The notes beneath the pieces are model-generated. The model was not told the DNA's origin. It saw only the letters and a program-made list of their open reading frames with translations, and did not search any database. Shown here piece by piece: positions 37,740 through 46,159 of a stretch of DNA of 64,000 bases (position 1 is the stretch's first letter; the number at the start of each line of letters is the position of its first letter). Source of the DNA: Rhodoferax potami. GTDB taxonomy: Bacteria; Pseudomonadota; Gammaproteobacteria; Burkholderiales; Burkholderiaceae_C. Where the stretch lies: positions 744,001-808,000 of the forward strand of contig NZ_JAVBIK010000001.1 of the NCBI RefSeq assembly GCF_032193805.1, read 5' to 3'. The translations under genes and the position numbers were made by a program.

Positions 37740-38216
37740 ATGAAAACCTTGCTTATCCGCTGCGCCGCATTGCTGCTGGCCGCTCTTGCCACCATGGTCC
37801 ACGCAGCCGAGCCTGTGAGCACCGGCTGGATGAGTGGGGCCGCCATTGGTGGCAAAGATGCGGTGTCGTATCACTCACCCGAAGCCAAAGCCAGCCACCA
37901 GGTGGTGGAAGGCAGCAGCACGTTTACCGTGCAGTACCTGGGTGTGCCTTGGCGCTTTGCATCCAAGGCCAGCGCCGACAAGTTTGCAGCCAACCCGGCA
38001 GCCTATGCGCCGCAGTACAACGGGCATTGCTCTAACGGGCTGTCCCTGGGCGAAGGCTTGATACCCACCAGCGGCTCGGTGTGGGAGTTTTTTGACAACA
38101 AGCTGCACTTGTTTTACGCCGAGCGCGGCCGCCAGCGCTGGCTCAATGGCGATTGGAAAGCCTATCGTCAACAGGCGGACAAAGCGTGGCAGGAAATACT
38201 GGCCGCCAAGCGGTGA
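37740..38216 (+). CDS. exported YHS-domain protein
   Basis: A 158-residue protein with a signal peptide (cleavage near VHAA, residue 22-23) and a YHS-type domain (DAVSYHSPEAK, FASKASADKFAANPAAYAPQYNGHCSNGLSLG). Such periplasmic YHS proteins are often metal-associated, but their role is not defined. Start ATG 37740. No operon partner; a double-hairpin repeat follows 100 bp downstream. Confidence 0.85.
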   Translation: MKTLLIRCAALLLAALATMVHAAEPVSTGWMSGAAIGGKDAVSYHSPEAKASHQVVEGSSTFTVQYLGVPWRFASKASADKFAANPAAYAPQYNGHCSNGLSLGEGLIPTSGSVWEFFDNKLHLFYAERGRQRWLNGDWKAYRQQADKAWQEILAAKR

Positions 38217-38315
38217 ATCGGCGTGGGCGGTGAGCGTGCTACCCAAGCACCTCGCCAAACACTTTGGCTGGGCGAAACCATCAGTGTGCACTTCAGCGCT
38301 TAGGGCAGTTGATTT

Positions 38316-38380
38316 GCTACGCTTTTTGTAGCTGCTCGCCTATATTCCACAGGCGCCAACGGCATATTTGGCACATAAAG
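38316..38380 (+). repeat. double-hairpin repeat copy H
   Basis: GCTACGCTTTTTGTAGCTGC then TCGCCTATATTCCACAGGCGCC and GGCATATTTGGCACATAAA. Just upstream of the MNT/HEPN pair. The whole gap between 38217 and 38405 holds little else. Confidence 0.85.
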
Positions 38381-38405
38381 GGCTTGCTCCGGTAAACTCC
38401 ACCAC

Positions 38406-38753
38406 ATGCCCGTACAAGCACTCCAGTCTCCAGCCGTTTTGAGCGCCGCCCGCGACTTTGCTCGCCGGGTAGCTTTGACATGGCCCATGCAGAGCGCCAT
38501 GTTGTTTGGTAGTCAGGCACGCGGAAACTCGCGCATTGGCAGCGACACCGATGTGGCCGTCCTACTGCGTGGCGCACCGGGAGACTTTGTTGCGACCAAG
38601 CTGGCGTTGGACGATGTGGCCTACGACGTGTTGTTGGACTCTGGCATCCGCATTCAGCCGCTGCCGATTTGGGAAGGCGAATGGGCACATCCTGAGCAGT
38701 ACAGCAATCCGCGCTTGTTGGAAAACATTGCGCGTGAAGGGTTGGCGCTTTGA
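38406..38753 (+). CDS. MNT-type nucleotidyltransferase, putative antitoxin
   Basis: A 115-residue minimal nucleotidyltransferase with GSQARGNSRIGSDTD (G35-S36 and D47/D49 metal ligands), so likely active. In MNT/HEPN systems the MNT partner adds AMP to the HEPN toxin and neutralises it. Stop codon overlaps the TTG start of the HEPN gene (TTGA), a typical two-gene toxin-antitoxin arrangement. Copies of the double-hairpin repeat lie on both sides of the pair. Confidence 0.88.
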   Translation: MPVQALQSPAVLSAARDFARRVALTWPMQSAMLFGSQARGNSRIGSDTDVAVLLRGAPGDFVATKLALDDVAYDVLLDSGIRIQPLPIWEGEWAHPEQYSNPRLLENIAREGLAL

Positions 38754-39142
38754 CACCCCAAGACTTGATGGCAAAGGCAAACCGCGCGATGGCCTCCGCC
38801 AAGCTTTTGTTGGACAGCGGTGATGTGGATGGCGCTTGCAACCGAGCCTATTACGCGATGTTTGACGCCGCTAGAGCTGCACTGCTATCCATTAAAGCGC
38901 CTGTTCCAGCAGAAGTGGCGCGAACCCACAGCGGTCTGATTGCCGCTTTTAGTTTGCACTTGGTCAAACCCGGAAAAGTTGCCATTGAGCATGGTCGCTC
39001 ACTCAATAAGGTTGAAGATTTGCGCCTCATTGCCGATTACCGGGGAGACCCCGTGACTCTGGAAAACGCAGCGTGGGCTTTGGAGCAGGCCAATAATTTT
39101 CTGGCCGCCGTACAAGCATTGCAAAGCAAAGACTTGCCTTGA
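38750..39142 (+). CDS. HEPN-domain protein, putative toxin
   Basis: A 130-residue helical HEPN protein of the UPF0332 type: AMASAKLLLDSGDVDGACNRAYYAMFDAARAAL (in two helices) and RTHSGLIAAFSLHLVKPG. In HEPN/MNT pairs the HEPN protein is an RNase toxin. A canonical Rx4-6H motif is not obvious here, so nuclease activity is uncertain. Start TTG 38750 overlaps the MNT stop; ATG 38768 is the alternative. Confidence 0.85.
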   Translation: MTPQDLMAKANRAMASAKLLLDSGDVDGACNRAYYAMFDAARAALLSIKAPVPAEVARTHSGLIAAFSLHLVKPGKVAIEHGRSLNKVEDLRLIADYRGDPVTLENAAWALEQANNFLAAVQALQSKDLP

Positions 39143-39166
39143 TCCACGGTTTACGGCTTTTTGCTT

Positions 39167-39230
39167 GCTACGCTTTTAGTAGCAGCCTGCGCATATTCCA
39201 CAAGCGCTACAGGCTGATTTCGCATATATC
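39167..39230 (+). repeat. double-hairpin repeat copy I
   Basis: GCTACGCTTTTAGTAGCAGC then TGCGCATATTCCACAAGCGC and TACAGGCTGATTTCGCATAT. Begins 24 bp after the HEPN stop. With the copy at 38316 it brackets the MNT/HEPN pair in direct orientation. Confidence 0.85.
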
Positions 39231-39257
39231 CGGCGAACGCGCACTCTATACTGCCGC

Positions 39258-40193
39258 ATGCCTCAAGCCCACCCTACCCTCACCCCTCAGCTGCTGCGCC
39301 AGCTAACGCTCAACCCCGCTGACCACCCCCGCGGTGTGGCGCACTTGAGCGCGGCCAGCGGCCTGGTGCGCGTGGGCGAGCGCCTGTATGTGGTGGCCGA
39401 CGACGAGGTGCACCAGGGCGTGTTTGACAGCAGCGCCATGCATGCACCCGGCGCGCTGCTGCGCCTGCTGGAGGGCGACTTGCCGCACGACAAGGGCGCG
39501 CGCAAAAAAGCCAAACCCGACCTCGAAACCCTGGCCCAGCTGCCGCCCCTGCCCGGCCACGCCCACGGGGCTTTGTGGGCCTTGGGGTCCGGCTCTAAGC
39601 CCAAGCGCGAAACTGCTGTGCTGCTACCGCTGGATGCACAGGGCGTTCCGCTTGGGCAGGTGGGCACCGTCGATCTAGCGCCGCTGTATGCGCCGCTGCG
39701 CGAGCGGTTTGCAGACCTGAACATCGAAGGCGCTTTCCTGCTGGGCAACGAATTGCTGTTGCTGCAGCGGGGCAACAAGGGCAACGCCTTGAGCGCGTGC
39801 ATTCGCTACGAGTGGAACCACATTGCCCCGTGGCTGGCAGGCCAGCAGTCCCAGCCACCCGCCCCCTACGACGTGCAGACCATGGACTTGGGCGAGGTGG
39901 ACGGTGTGCCCCTGAGCCTGACCGATGGCACGCCCCTACACGGCGGCGCCTGGGCCTTTTGCGCGGTGGCCGAAAGCACCGACGACAGCTACCACGACGG
40001 CGCCTGCGTGGGCTCCGCCATTGGCATCGTCACGCCTGATGGGCAAGTAAAGCTGCAGCTACTGGCAGGCGCCCCCAAGGTGGAAGGCATTGCCGCCCAA
40101 GCCGCGGACGGTGGCTGGCAGATCACCCTGGTGACCGACCCCGACGAGCCCCGCTCCCCCGCACAGATGCTGCAAACGCACTGGGTGCTGTAA
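39258..40193 (+). CDS. DUF6929-like beta-propeller protein
   Basis: A 311-residue protein without signal peptide, made of repeated beta-strand-like segments (LVRVGERLYVVADDEVHQGVF, IEGAFLLGNELLLLQRGN, AWAFCAVAESTDDSYHDG, VEGIAAQAADGGWQITLVTD), consistent with a beta-propeller of the DUF6929 type. Catalytic residues are not identifiable. ATG 39258 is 28 bp after a repeat copy. The next gene, encoding a GIY-YIG-like protein, is 22 bp downstream and may be co-transcribed. Confidence 0.7.
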   Translation: MPQAHPTLTPQLLRQLTLNPADHPRGVAHLSAASGLVRVGERLYVVADDEVHQGVFDSSAMHAPGALLRLLEGDLPHDKGARKKAKPDLETLAQLPPLPGHAHGALWALGSGSKPKRETAVLLPLDAQGVPLGQVGTVDLAPLYAPLRERFADLNIEGAFLLGNELLLLQRGNKGNALSACIRYEWNHIAPWLAGQQSQPPAPYDVQTMDLGEVDGVPLSLTDGTPLHGGAWAFCAVAESTDDSYHDGACVGSAIGIVTPDGQVKLQLLAGAPKVEGIAAQAADGGWQITLVTDPDEPRSPAQMLQTHWVL

Positions 40194-40215
40194 CCACGCA
40201 CAAGCAACCCGCCCC

Positions 40216-40542
40216 ATGGCCCGCCGCAAGCAACACCACGTGTATGTAATTGAGCTGCACAAAGACGTGATGCTGGAGCCCCGCTTTCGCAAAAACAACC
40301 CGGGCTATGTGGACGGCAAGCCCTGCGTGTACGTGGGCATGACCGGGCTGGACCCGGATGTGCGCTTCGACAAACACAAAGCCGGCATTCAGGCCAACCG
40401 CTTCGCCCAGCAATACGGCCTGCGCCTGCTGCCCGACCTGTTTGAAGGCTTCAACCCCATGAGCTACGACGACGCGGTAGACAAAGAAATAGAAGTCGCC
40501 ATAGACCTGCAATCGGCCGGGTTCGGGGTTTGGCAGGCCTGA
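40216..40542 (+). CDS. minimal GIY-YIG-like protein
   Basis: A 108-residue protein with HVYVIEL near the start and CVYVGMTGLDPDVRFDKHKAG (in two parts, about residues 36-56), matching the spacing of a GIY-YIG nuclease core: VYV in place of GIY, YVG for YIG, then Arg and a His/Lys cluster. No other domain is present. Nuclease activity is inferred only from this pattern. Followed by a double-hairpin repeat 18 bp downstream. Confidence 0.65.
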   Translation: MARRKQHHVYVIELHKDVMLEPRFRKNNPGYVDGKPCVYVGMTGLDPDVRFDKHKAGIQANRFAQQYGLRLLPDLFEGFNPMSYDDAVDKEIEVAIDLQSAGFGVWQA

Positions 40543-40559
40543 GATTCCATCGTTCAATT

Positions 40560-40620
40560 GCTATGTTTTTAGTAGCTGCACGCGCATATTCCATGTGCGC
40601 TAGAGGCCAATTTGAGGCCT
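40560..40620 (+). repeat. double-hairpin repeat copy J
   Basis: GCTATGTTTTTAGTAGCTGC then ACGCGCATATTCCATGTGCGC (stem GCGCATA/TGTGCGC) and TAGAGGCCAATTT. One of the best preserved copies, showing both hairpins clearly. Confidence 0.88.
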
Positions 40621-40650
40621 AACCGCACCCTCCCCGCTACACTGCAAGCC

Positions 40651-41274
40651 ATGCAACGCAACTGGTATGAGCGGCACATCTTGCCCACGGCGCTGGACAT
40701 GGCCTGTGGCATGCCCATGATCGGGCGCATGCGGCAGCAGGTGGTGCCGCGCGCGCAAGGGCGCGTGCTGGAGGTGGGCATTGGCACGGGGCTGAACATG
40801 CGCTACTACGACAAGGCCCGTGTCACCCACATCACCGGCCTGGACCCGGCCTTGCAGATGCACCCGCTGGCGCAAGAGCGCATTCACAGTGCTGGCTTGC
40901 AGGTGGACTTGATCGGCCTATCTGCCGAGCAGATTCCGCTGCCCGATGCCAGTTTTGACACTGTGCTCATCACCTACACGCTGTGCACCATTCCCGACCC
41001 GCACGCCGCTCTGCTGGAGATGCGCCGCGTGCTGGCACCCACAGGAAAGCTGCTGTATTGCGAGCATGGGCGCGCGCCCGATGCCTCTGTACAGCGCTGG
41101 CAAGAGCGTTTGCAGCCGCTGTGGGGCAAAGTGGCGGGTGGCTGCCATTTGGGGCGCGATGTGCCCGCCTTGCTGCAAGCCACGGGCTTTGCCCTGCCGG
41201 ACCTGCAAACCCGCTACCTCACAGGCCCACGGCCTTTCACTTTTCATTACTGGGGCGAGGCGCTGCCGGCCTAG
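40651..41274 (+). CDS. class I SAM-dependent methyltransferase
   Basis: A 207-residue methyltransferase with motif I LEVGIGTGLNM (about 39-49), acidic end of strand 2 (GLDPALQM), motif PLPDASFDTVLITYTLCTI and the LRRVL-like MRRVLAPTGKLLYCEHG. It resembles UbiE/phospholipid N-methyltransferase-type enzymes; the acceptor is unknown. ATG 40651 is preferred; an in-frame TTG at 40612 lies within the repeat. Confidence 0.85.
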   Translation: MQRNWYERHILPTALDMACGMPMIGRMRQQVVPRAQGRVLEVGIGTGLNMRYYDKARVTHITGLDPALQMHPLAQERIHSAGLQVDLIGLSAEQIPLPDASFDTVLITYTLCTIPDPHAALLEMRRVLAPTGKLLYCEHGRAPDASVQRWQERLQPLWGKVAGGCHLGRDVPALLQATGFALPDLQTRYLTGPRPFTFHYWGEALPA

Positions 41275-41311
41275 CCACAATGGCTGCGCGTTTTGCGATA
41301 CAAATAGCGCC

Positions 41312-41614
41312 ATGCCCCACACGCCCACACCGCCGCCCGATTTCACGCCCACCTTTGCCGTGGTGCCGCCCGGCCCCTTGTCCGGCCCCTTGCAGTTGCT
41401 ACCTGTAAACGCCGATGTGCTGGCCGTCCACACGGCCGATGGCGCGCATGTGGGGTCGCTAAAAAAGATTGGCGCGGTCTGGAAGTTCAAGTCCATGGGC
41501 TACGACGAAGCTGGTGCCATGGAGCCCGGTGGTGGCCCGCTGACTGACCAGCACAACATGCAGTTCCAGACACCCGATGCAGCTGAGGTGAGCGCGCGCT
41601 TGCTGGCCGGCTAG
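41312..41614 (+). CDS. small hypothetical protein
   Basis: A 100-residue protein with a Pro-rich start and a small beta-rich core (AVHTADGAHVGSLKKIGAVWKFKSMGYDE). No family recognised and no membrane segment. The start ATG 41312 follows the methyltransferase by 37 bp in a plausible operon. Codon use is normal for the window, which supports it being real. Confidence 0.6.
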   Translation: MPHTPTPPPDFTPTFAVVPPGPLSGPLQLLPVNADVLAVHTADGAHVGSLKKIGAVWKFKSMGYDEAGAMEPGGGPLTDQHNMQFQTPDAAEVSARLLAG

Positions 41615-41633
41615 CCCGCGCGGCAGCTGGGGC

Positions 41634-42815
41634 TTAGCTCTGGACCTGGTTTCGCCCGCTGCGTTTGGACTTGTACAGGGCGGAGTCGGCGGCGGCCATG
41701 AGTGCATCAACAGTTTGGCCGGTCTTGTAGGTGGCGGCACCAATAGACACCGTTATGGCCAGCGGCGGGGTGGTGGGCAGCGGCTCGGCCTCTACAGCGA
41801 GGCGCAGGCGCTCGGCCACCTCCAGCGCAATCTGCAAGGGGGTCAGGGGCAGCACGATCAAAAACTCTTCCCCCCCGTAGCGGGTGCACACATCGCCCTG
41901 GCGCAGGCCCTCGCGGACGCGCTGTGCAAAGGAGCGCAGCGCTTCGTCACCGACCAGGTGGCCGTGGACGTCGTTGATTTTTTTGAAGAAATCGATGTCC
42001 AGCATCAAGATAGAGAAAGGCTGGCCGGTGCTGACCGAGAACTCCAATTGTTGTTTGAGCAATGCATCGAGCGCGCGGCGGTTGCCCTGCCCGGTGAGCG
42101 CGTCGGTGGCGGCATCGATGCGCACTTTGGTGAGCAAGCCGCGCAGTTGCTGGGCCAGCGCCGCATTGGACAGTTGCAGAGCAATGCCCTCCCGCACACG
42201 GTTGGCAATGCGGCTGGAGTGATAGAACATGAGCACCTGAAACACGCTAAACGCCACGATCAGGTCCACGGTGTATTGCTGGTTGGCGTGGCTCGCCAGC
42301 CCCAGCACCGAGATGCTCCACATCAGCCCGCTTTGCAGGTAGTAGCCGCGGATGTAAGACACATACACCTGCGCGTTGACGGCACTCACCCCGCACAGCA
42401 GCGCCACCATGATGGCGTCCAACAGCACATCGTGCCCCGCCAGCAACCAGCCCAGCAAGCCCCACGCCATACCGTCCAGCGCCGCCATGACCCGCAGGCG
42501 CGGGCCGTGGGTCTGCTGGTCGCATCCGTCTTTGAGGGCGCGGTCGATCGAAAGCAAGCCCATCATCCACACCGCAAAGAACAGGACCAGCCAAAGCAGC
42601 AGGTTTTTGTCGGGCACACGCCCCCATGCCATCCAGGCAGCCACAAACCAACCGGCTGGTGTGGTGTGCAAGGTTTGGCGAAACGACGCCACCCACAAGG
42701 TAAAGCCCGTCTGGTTAACCACCAAACGGTCGCTGACCGATAGATCGGGAAGGGGCTGCATGGGCAGGGTGGGTGTGGGTTTGCGGCTATTCGGGGTGCA
42801 GCTTCTGGATTCCAT
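41634..42815 (-). CDS. membrane diguanylate cyclase (GGDEF)
   Basis: A protein of about 393 residues: a membrane region with five or six helices (through about residue 200) and a C-terminal GGDEF domain carrying RYGGEEF, so probably an active cyclase making c-di-GMP. The RQGDVCTRYGGEEF stretch has RxxD-like spacing (RQGD), consistent with an inhibitory I-site. The start is uncertain: ATG 42815 is given, with 42887 and 42761 as alternatives; none has a good ribosome site. Confidence 0.85.
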   Translation of the reverse strand: MESRSCTPNSRKPTPTLPMQPLPDLSVSDRLVVNQTGFTLWVASFRQTLHTTPAGWFVAAWMAWGRVPDKNLLLWLVLFFAVWMMGLLSIDRALKDGCDQQTHGPRLRVMAALDGMAWGLLGWLLAGHDVLLDAIMVALLCGVSAVNAQVYVSYIRGYYLQSGLMWSISVLGLASHANQQYTVDLIVAFSVFQVLMFYHSSRIANRVREGIALQLSNAALAQQLRGLLTKVRIDAATDALTGQGNRRALDALLKQQLEFSVSTGQPFSILMLDIDFFKKINDVHGHLVGDEALRSFAQRVREGLRQGDVCTRYGGEEFLIVLPLTPLQIALEVAERLRLAVEAEPLPTTPPLAITVSIGAATYKTGQTVDALMAAADSALYKSKRSGRNQVQS

Positions 42816-42941
42816 TCTAAGGAGACGTTTGCAAAACAACCATCCTTTTTGGATGTAACCGATGACGGCAAGGGCCTGTTGGGTCAAACTGGGCCGGGCT
42901 CGTAAAATAGTGCGCTTTGTCGTCCGGAACCCCTAAAAATC

Positions 42942-43586
42942 ATGCCCCAAAAATCCAATAACAAACCTTTCGTGATCGGCGTTGCCGGGGGCAGTGGCAG
43001 CGGCAAATCTACCGTGACCCGCGAGGTGCTGGCCTCCATCGGGCCGGGCATGGCATCTGTGGTCTACCAGGACGACTATTACTGCGACCAGACCCACTTG
43101 GCGCCTGAAGAGCGCGTCAAAACCAATTACGACCACCCCGACGCCTTCGACTGGCCGCTGATGGTGCAGCACATGCAGGCACTGCGCCGCGGTGAGGCCA
43201 TCGACATGCCCACCTACGATTTTGTGACCCACAACCGCGCACCCAGCACTGTGGTGGTGAACCCGGCACCGGTGATCGTGATTGAGGGGCTGTTTGCGCT
43301 GTTTGACCCTGAGCTGCGCAAGATGATGTCGCTGAAGATTTTTGTGGACACCGCGGCCGATGTGCGATTTATCCGCCGCCTGCAGCGCGACATTACTGAG
43401 CGCGGCCGCAGCACCGAGAGCGTGATCGCCCAGTACTTGGAAACCGTGCGCCCGATGCACAAGCAGTTCATCGAGCCCACCAAGCGGCACGCCCACGTCA
43501 TCCTGCCCCACGGCGCCAACGACCCTGCGGTAGACATCATCACCACCAAGGTCAAAACCCTGATCCGGGATTTGGATCGGGGCTAA
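42942..43586 (+). CDS. udk: uridine kinase
   Basis: Pyrimidine salvage enzyme phosphorylating uridine and cytidine. The 214-residue protein has the P-loop GGSGSGKST near 11-19, DDYYCDQTHL, the FDWPLM substrate segment, IVIEGLFAL and RRLQRDITERGRS lid region, all as in bacterial Udk. Length normal. ATG 42942. Upstream region contains no obvious terminator for leftward transcription of the cyclase gene. Confidence 0.95.
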   Translation: MPQKSNNKPFVIGVAGGSGSGKSTVTREVLASIGPGMASVVYQDDYYCDQTHLAPEERVKTNYDHPDAFDWPLMVQHMQALRRGEAIDMPTYDFVTHNRAPSTVVVNPAPVIVIEGLFALFDPELRKMMSLKIFVDTAADVRFIRRLQRDITERGRSTESVIAQYLETVRPMHKQFIEPTKRHAHVILPHGANDPAVDIITTKVKTLIRDLDRG

Positions 43587-43636
43587 TCTCTATCCTCTGG
43601 TGTAAGGACTGTCCTATCTACTACGCGCCTTACATC

Positions 43637-44386
43637 ATGAAACACAAACACGCACGCCCACAACAACGGCCACCGTTTTTCTCGTCGGTGGGCAAAGATG
43701 CACTCTTGTTGCTTGCAGTGGTGCTCATATTGGGCTTGGTGTACGCCACGTCACCTTCCAAAGCGGACAAAGGGGTGGTTTTGCCGCCGCCCTCTGCTGA
43801 AGTGGTAGCAGCGGTAGGTGACACAGCTCTTCCTACAGAAACAGCGGTGTTTGCCGGGGGATGCTTTTGGGGAATACAGGCTGTGTTTCAGCACACTCAA
43901 GGGGTGCTGAACGCGGTGTCTGGCTATGCCGGAGGCAGCGCTCAAGATGTCACCTACGACAAAGTGAGTAGCGGCCGCACTCAGCACGCTGAGGTCGTGC
44001 AAGTGCAGTTTGACCCTCGGCAGGTCAGTTATGCGCAGTTACTGCAGATTTTTTTTTCCGTGGCCCACAACCCGACGCAGCTCAATGCGCAGTACCCGGA
44101 TGTAGGCACGCAGTACCGCTCGGCCATTTTTTACGCCTCGTCGAACCACAAGCTGGCGGCGGAGCGCTACATCGCACAACTCATTGAGGCCAAATCATTT
44201 GAGGCGCCGATCGTCACCCAGCTGGAGCCGCTACAAGCGTTTTACCCGGCAGAGGCATATCACCAGAATTACGCCACTCTGCACCCAGAGTCGAACTACA
44301 TCGCGCGGTTTGACCGTCCCAAGATAGACAACCTACACGCCTTGCTGCCCGCGATGTATCGAGCCCAGCCAGCACTGGTTCCATAA
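43637..44386 (+). CDS. msrA: membrane-anchored peptide methionine sulfoxide reductase MsrA
   Basis: Repairs methionine-S-sulfoxide in proteins. The 249-residue protein has an N-terminal membrane helix (about 21-37), then the MsrA domain with catalytic Cys76 in GGCFWG, GYAGGSAQDVTYDKVSSGRTQHAEVV and the PEAYHQNY-like AEAYHQNYA segment. The anchor means it probably works in the periplasm or is secreted, unlike cytosolic MsrA. ATG 43637. No MsrB is adjacent. Confidence 0.93.
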   Translation: MKHKHARPQQRPPFFSSVGKDALLLLAVVLILGLVYATSPSKADKGVVLPPPSAEVVAAVGDTALPTETAVFAGGCFWGIQAVFQHTQGVLNAVSGYAGGSAQDVTYDKVSSGRTQHAEVVQVQFDPRQVSYAQLLQIFFSVAHNPTQLNAQYPDVGTQYRSAIFYASSNHKLAAERYIAQLIEAKSFEAPIVTQLEPLQAFYPAEAYHQNYATLHPESNYIARFDRPKIDNLHALLPAMYRAQPALVP

Positions 44387-44407
44387 CAAACAAGCGACCT
44401 GGGGCCC

Positions 44408-45343
44408 TCAGACCACTGCCAACACAAAGCGCAAGGCCGCGTTGACGGCAGTCACTTGCGCGGCAATGCACTGCTCGGGGTTGGCGCGGGGGCTGTCGGG
44501 GTAGACCTCGGTGATGCTGGTGTAGCGCGCCCCGGTGATGCCGGTGCACAGACCCCAGCCTTTCACGTCATAGGCAATCACACCGGGTGCCTCTAGCGGG
44601 GTGCCGATCAGGCTGCCCTCGGCGTCGGCAGGCGCAATGTGCGTGACCTGCTCCACAGCGCGCAGGATGGCCTGCTGGAATGCGGGCTGGGGGTTGGCGG
44701 TGTCGTCCACCAAGTAAAACCCATCGGGAATCACGCACGGTTCAAAGGCTTTGCCATCCCGCGCGGCCACGGCGGGGCGGTACTCGCTCTCGTCGGTGTC
44801 GGTGGTTTCGTGCAGGTCGATATGGGCGGCAAACTGCCCCAGCAGCGGCGCAACCAGGCGCATCAGAGCCGCACTCTCTGGGGCGGGGCTGTCTGCACGG
44901 AAGCTGCGGTTGGGGTCCAGCGCATCAAAGTTCCAGCGCTGAATGCGCTCATAGGCCCAAGGGCTCACGCAGGGCGCGACCAGCAGGTTCACCCGGCCGG
45001 CAAAGGCTGCTGCGTGGTCTGCTGCAAAGCGCAACGCGCCATGCACACCACTGGTCTCGTAACCGTGCACCCCGCCGGTGACCAGCACGGTGGGCAAAGC
45101 ACTGCTCCAACTTCGGCTGCGGAGGGCCATGAGCGGGAAACGCTCTTCAACTTGCGCGGCATCGGCATACACCACTTCGCCATAGCACTCCACATCCCAC
45201 TGCGCGCGCAACTGCTCTATCGCAGCCAACACGTCATCGGCATAGCTGCGCTGGCGCACCTGGCGGGCGCGCCACTGTTGCACCTCGGCAGGCCCCCAAG
45301 GCTGGCCAGGAGTACCCAAGGGATAGAAACGGGAGAGGGTCAT
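44408..45343 (-). CDS. M14-family zinc metallocarboxypeptidase
   Basis: A 311-residue peptidase with the zinc-binding VHGYETSG (HxxE) and the second ligand in AAHIDLHETTD. Family members release C-terminal residues or act on modified peptides or murein fragments. No signal peptide, so cytosolic. Start ATG 45343. A copy of the double-hairpin repeat lies between it and the divergent GST gene. Confidence 0.88.
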   Translation of the reverse strand: MTLSRFYPLGTPGQPWGPAEVQQWRARQVRQRSYADDVLAAIEQLRAQWDVECYGEVVYADAAQVEERFPLMALRSRSWSSALPTVLVTGGVHGYETSGVHGALRFAADHAAAFAGRVNLLVAPCVSPWAYERIQRWNFDALDPNRSFRADSPAPESAALMRLVAPLLGQFAAHIDLHETTDTDESEYRPAVAARDGKAFEPCVIPDGFYLVDDTANPQPAFQQAILRAVEQVTHIAPADAEGSLIGTPLEAPGVIAYDVKGWGLCTGITGARYTSITEVYPDSPRANPEQCIAAQVTAVNAALRFVLAVV

Positions 45344-45371
45344 GAAAATGCTTTGACTGTAAAACTTGTTT

Positions 45372-45431
45372 GCTACGATTTTAATAGCTACTAGCGCAGG
45401 TTATCAGAGCGCCAGAGGGCTTTTTGATGCC
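45372..45431 (+). repeat. double-hairpin repeat copy K
   Basis: GCTACGATTTTAATAGCTAC, then TAGCGCAGGTTATCAGAGCGCC and AGAGGGCTTTTTGATGCCC. A different subtype from the 34-40 kb copies (GCGCAGG instead of GCGCATATTCC), closer to those at 22123 and 58664. Confidence 0.8.
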
Positions 45432-45528
45432 CTAACGAAGCGTGGCAGTGCGGCCTGCATAGAATGCCCCGTGCGCTGCACTGCCGATGTGCAGCCCCCC
45501 GATTTTTACCCCTTATAAGGACAACACC

Positions 45529-46152
45529 ATGCCCCAACTGAAACTCAGCTACTTTGATATGCACGGTGGCCGCGCCGAACCAGTGCGCCTGGCCCTGCAC
45601 ATCGGTGGTGTGGCGTTTGACGACCATCGCTTTACCTTCCCTGAGTTTGCAGAGGTCCGCAAAGCCACCCCGTTCGGCCAAGTGCCCACGCTGGATGTGG
45701 ATGGCACCCAGTTCACCCAAAGCGATGCGCTCTTGCGTTTTGCGGGCAAGCTCTCGGGCCTGTACCCCACCGACCCGCTGCAGGCGCTGTACTGCGACGA
45801 AGTGACCTACGTGGTGGAAGAAGCCGGAGCCAAAATGGGCCCCACCTTCCGAATGAGCGGTGAAGAGCAAAAGGCGGCGCGCCTGGCTCTGGTCAACGGC
45901 TCCATGCCGGTGTACCTGGGCTGGTTGCAGCAGCGCCTGCAAGCCCAAGGCGGCGAGTTTTTTGCTGATGGCCGCCTCACCGTGGCAGACCTGAAGGTGT
46001 GGGTGGATGTGCGCGCCCTCAACTCCGGCCGCTTTGACCATGTCCCCACCGATTTGGTGGAACGCGTGGCCCCGGCCCTAAACGCCCACATGCAGCGCAT
46101 TGGCGAGACACCGGCCATCAAGGCCTATTACGCGCAGTTTGCAGCCAAGTAA
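45529..46152 (+). CDS. glutathione S-transferase
   Basis: A 207-residue GST with an N-terminal thioredoxin-like domain (YFDMHGGRAEPVRLALHIGG with Tyr near 7, and QVPTLDVDGTQFTQSDALLRF) and a helical C-terminal domain (LTVADLKVWVDV). Resembles the sigma/alpha-type GSTs of bacteria. Conjugates glutathione to electrophiles. ATG 45529 follows AAGGA; an upstream ATG at 45487 is less likely. The next gene begins 8 bp after its stop. Confidence 0.92.
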   Translation: MPQLKLSYFDMHGGRAEPVRLALHIGGVAFDDHRFTFPEFAEVRKATPFGQVPTLDVDGTQFTQSDALLRFAGKLSGLYPTDPLQALYCDEVTYVVEEAGAKMGPTFRMSGEEQKAARLALVNGSMPVYLGWLQQRLQAQGGEFFADGRLTVADLKVWVDVRALNSGRFDHVPTDLVERVAPALNAHMQRIGETPAIKAYYAQFAAK

Positions 46153-46159
46153 GCGTCGG

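Noticed and set aside
34381..40620. Integron cassette array (repeats as attC sites)
   Set aside because: The repeats lack the GTTRRRY core and RYYYAAC ends of attC, occur elsewhere singly and inside genes, and no integrase gene is present.
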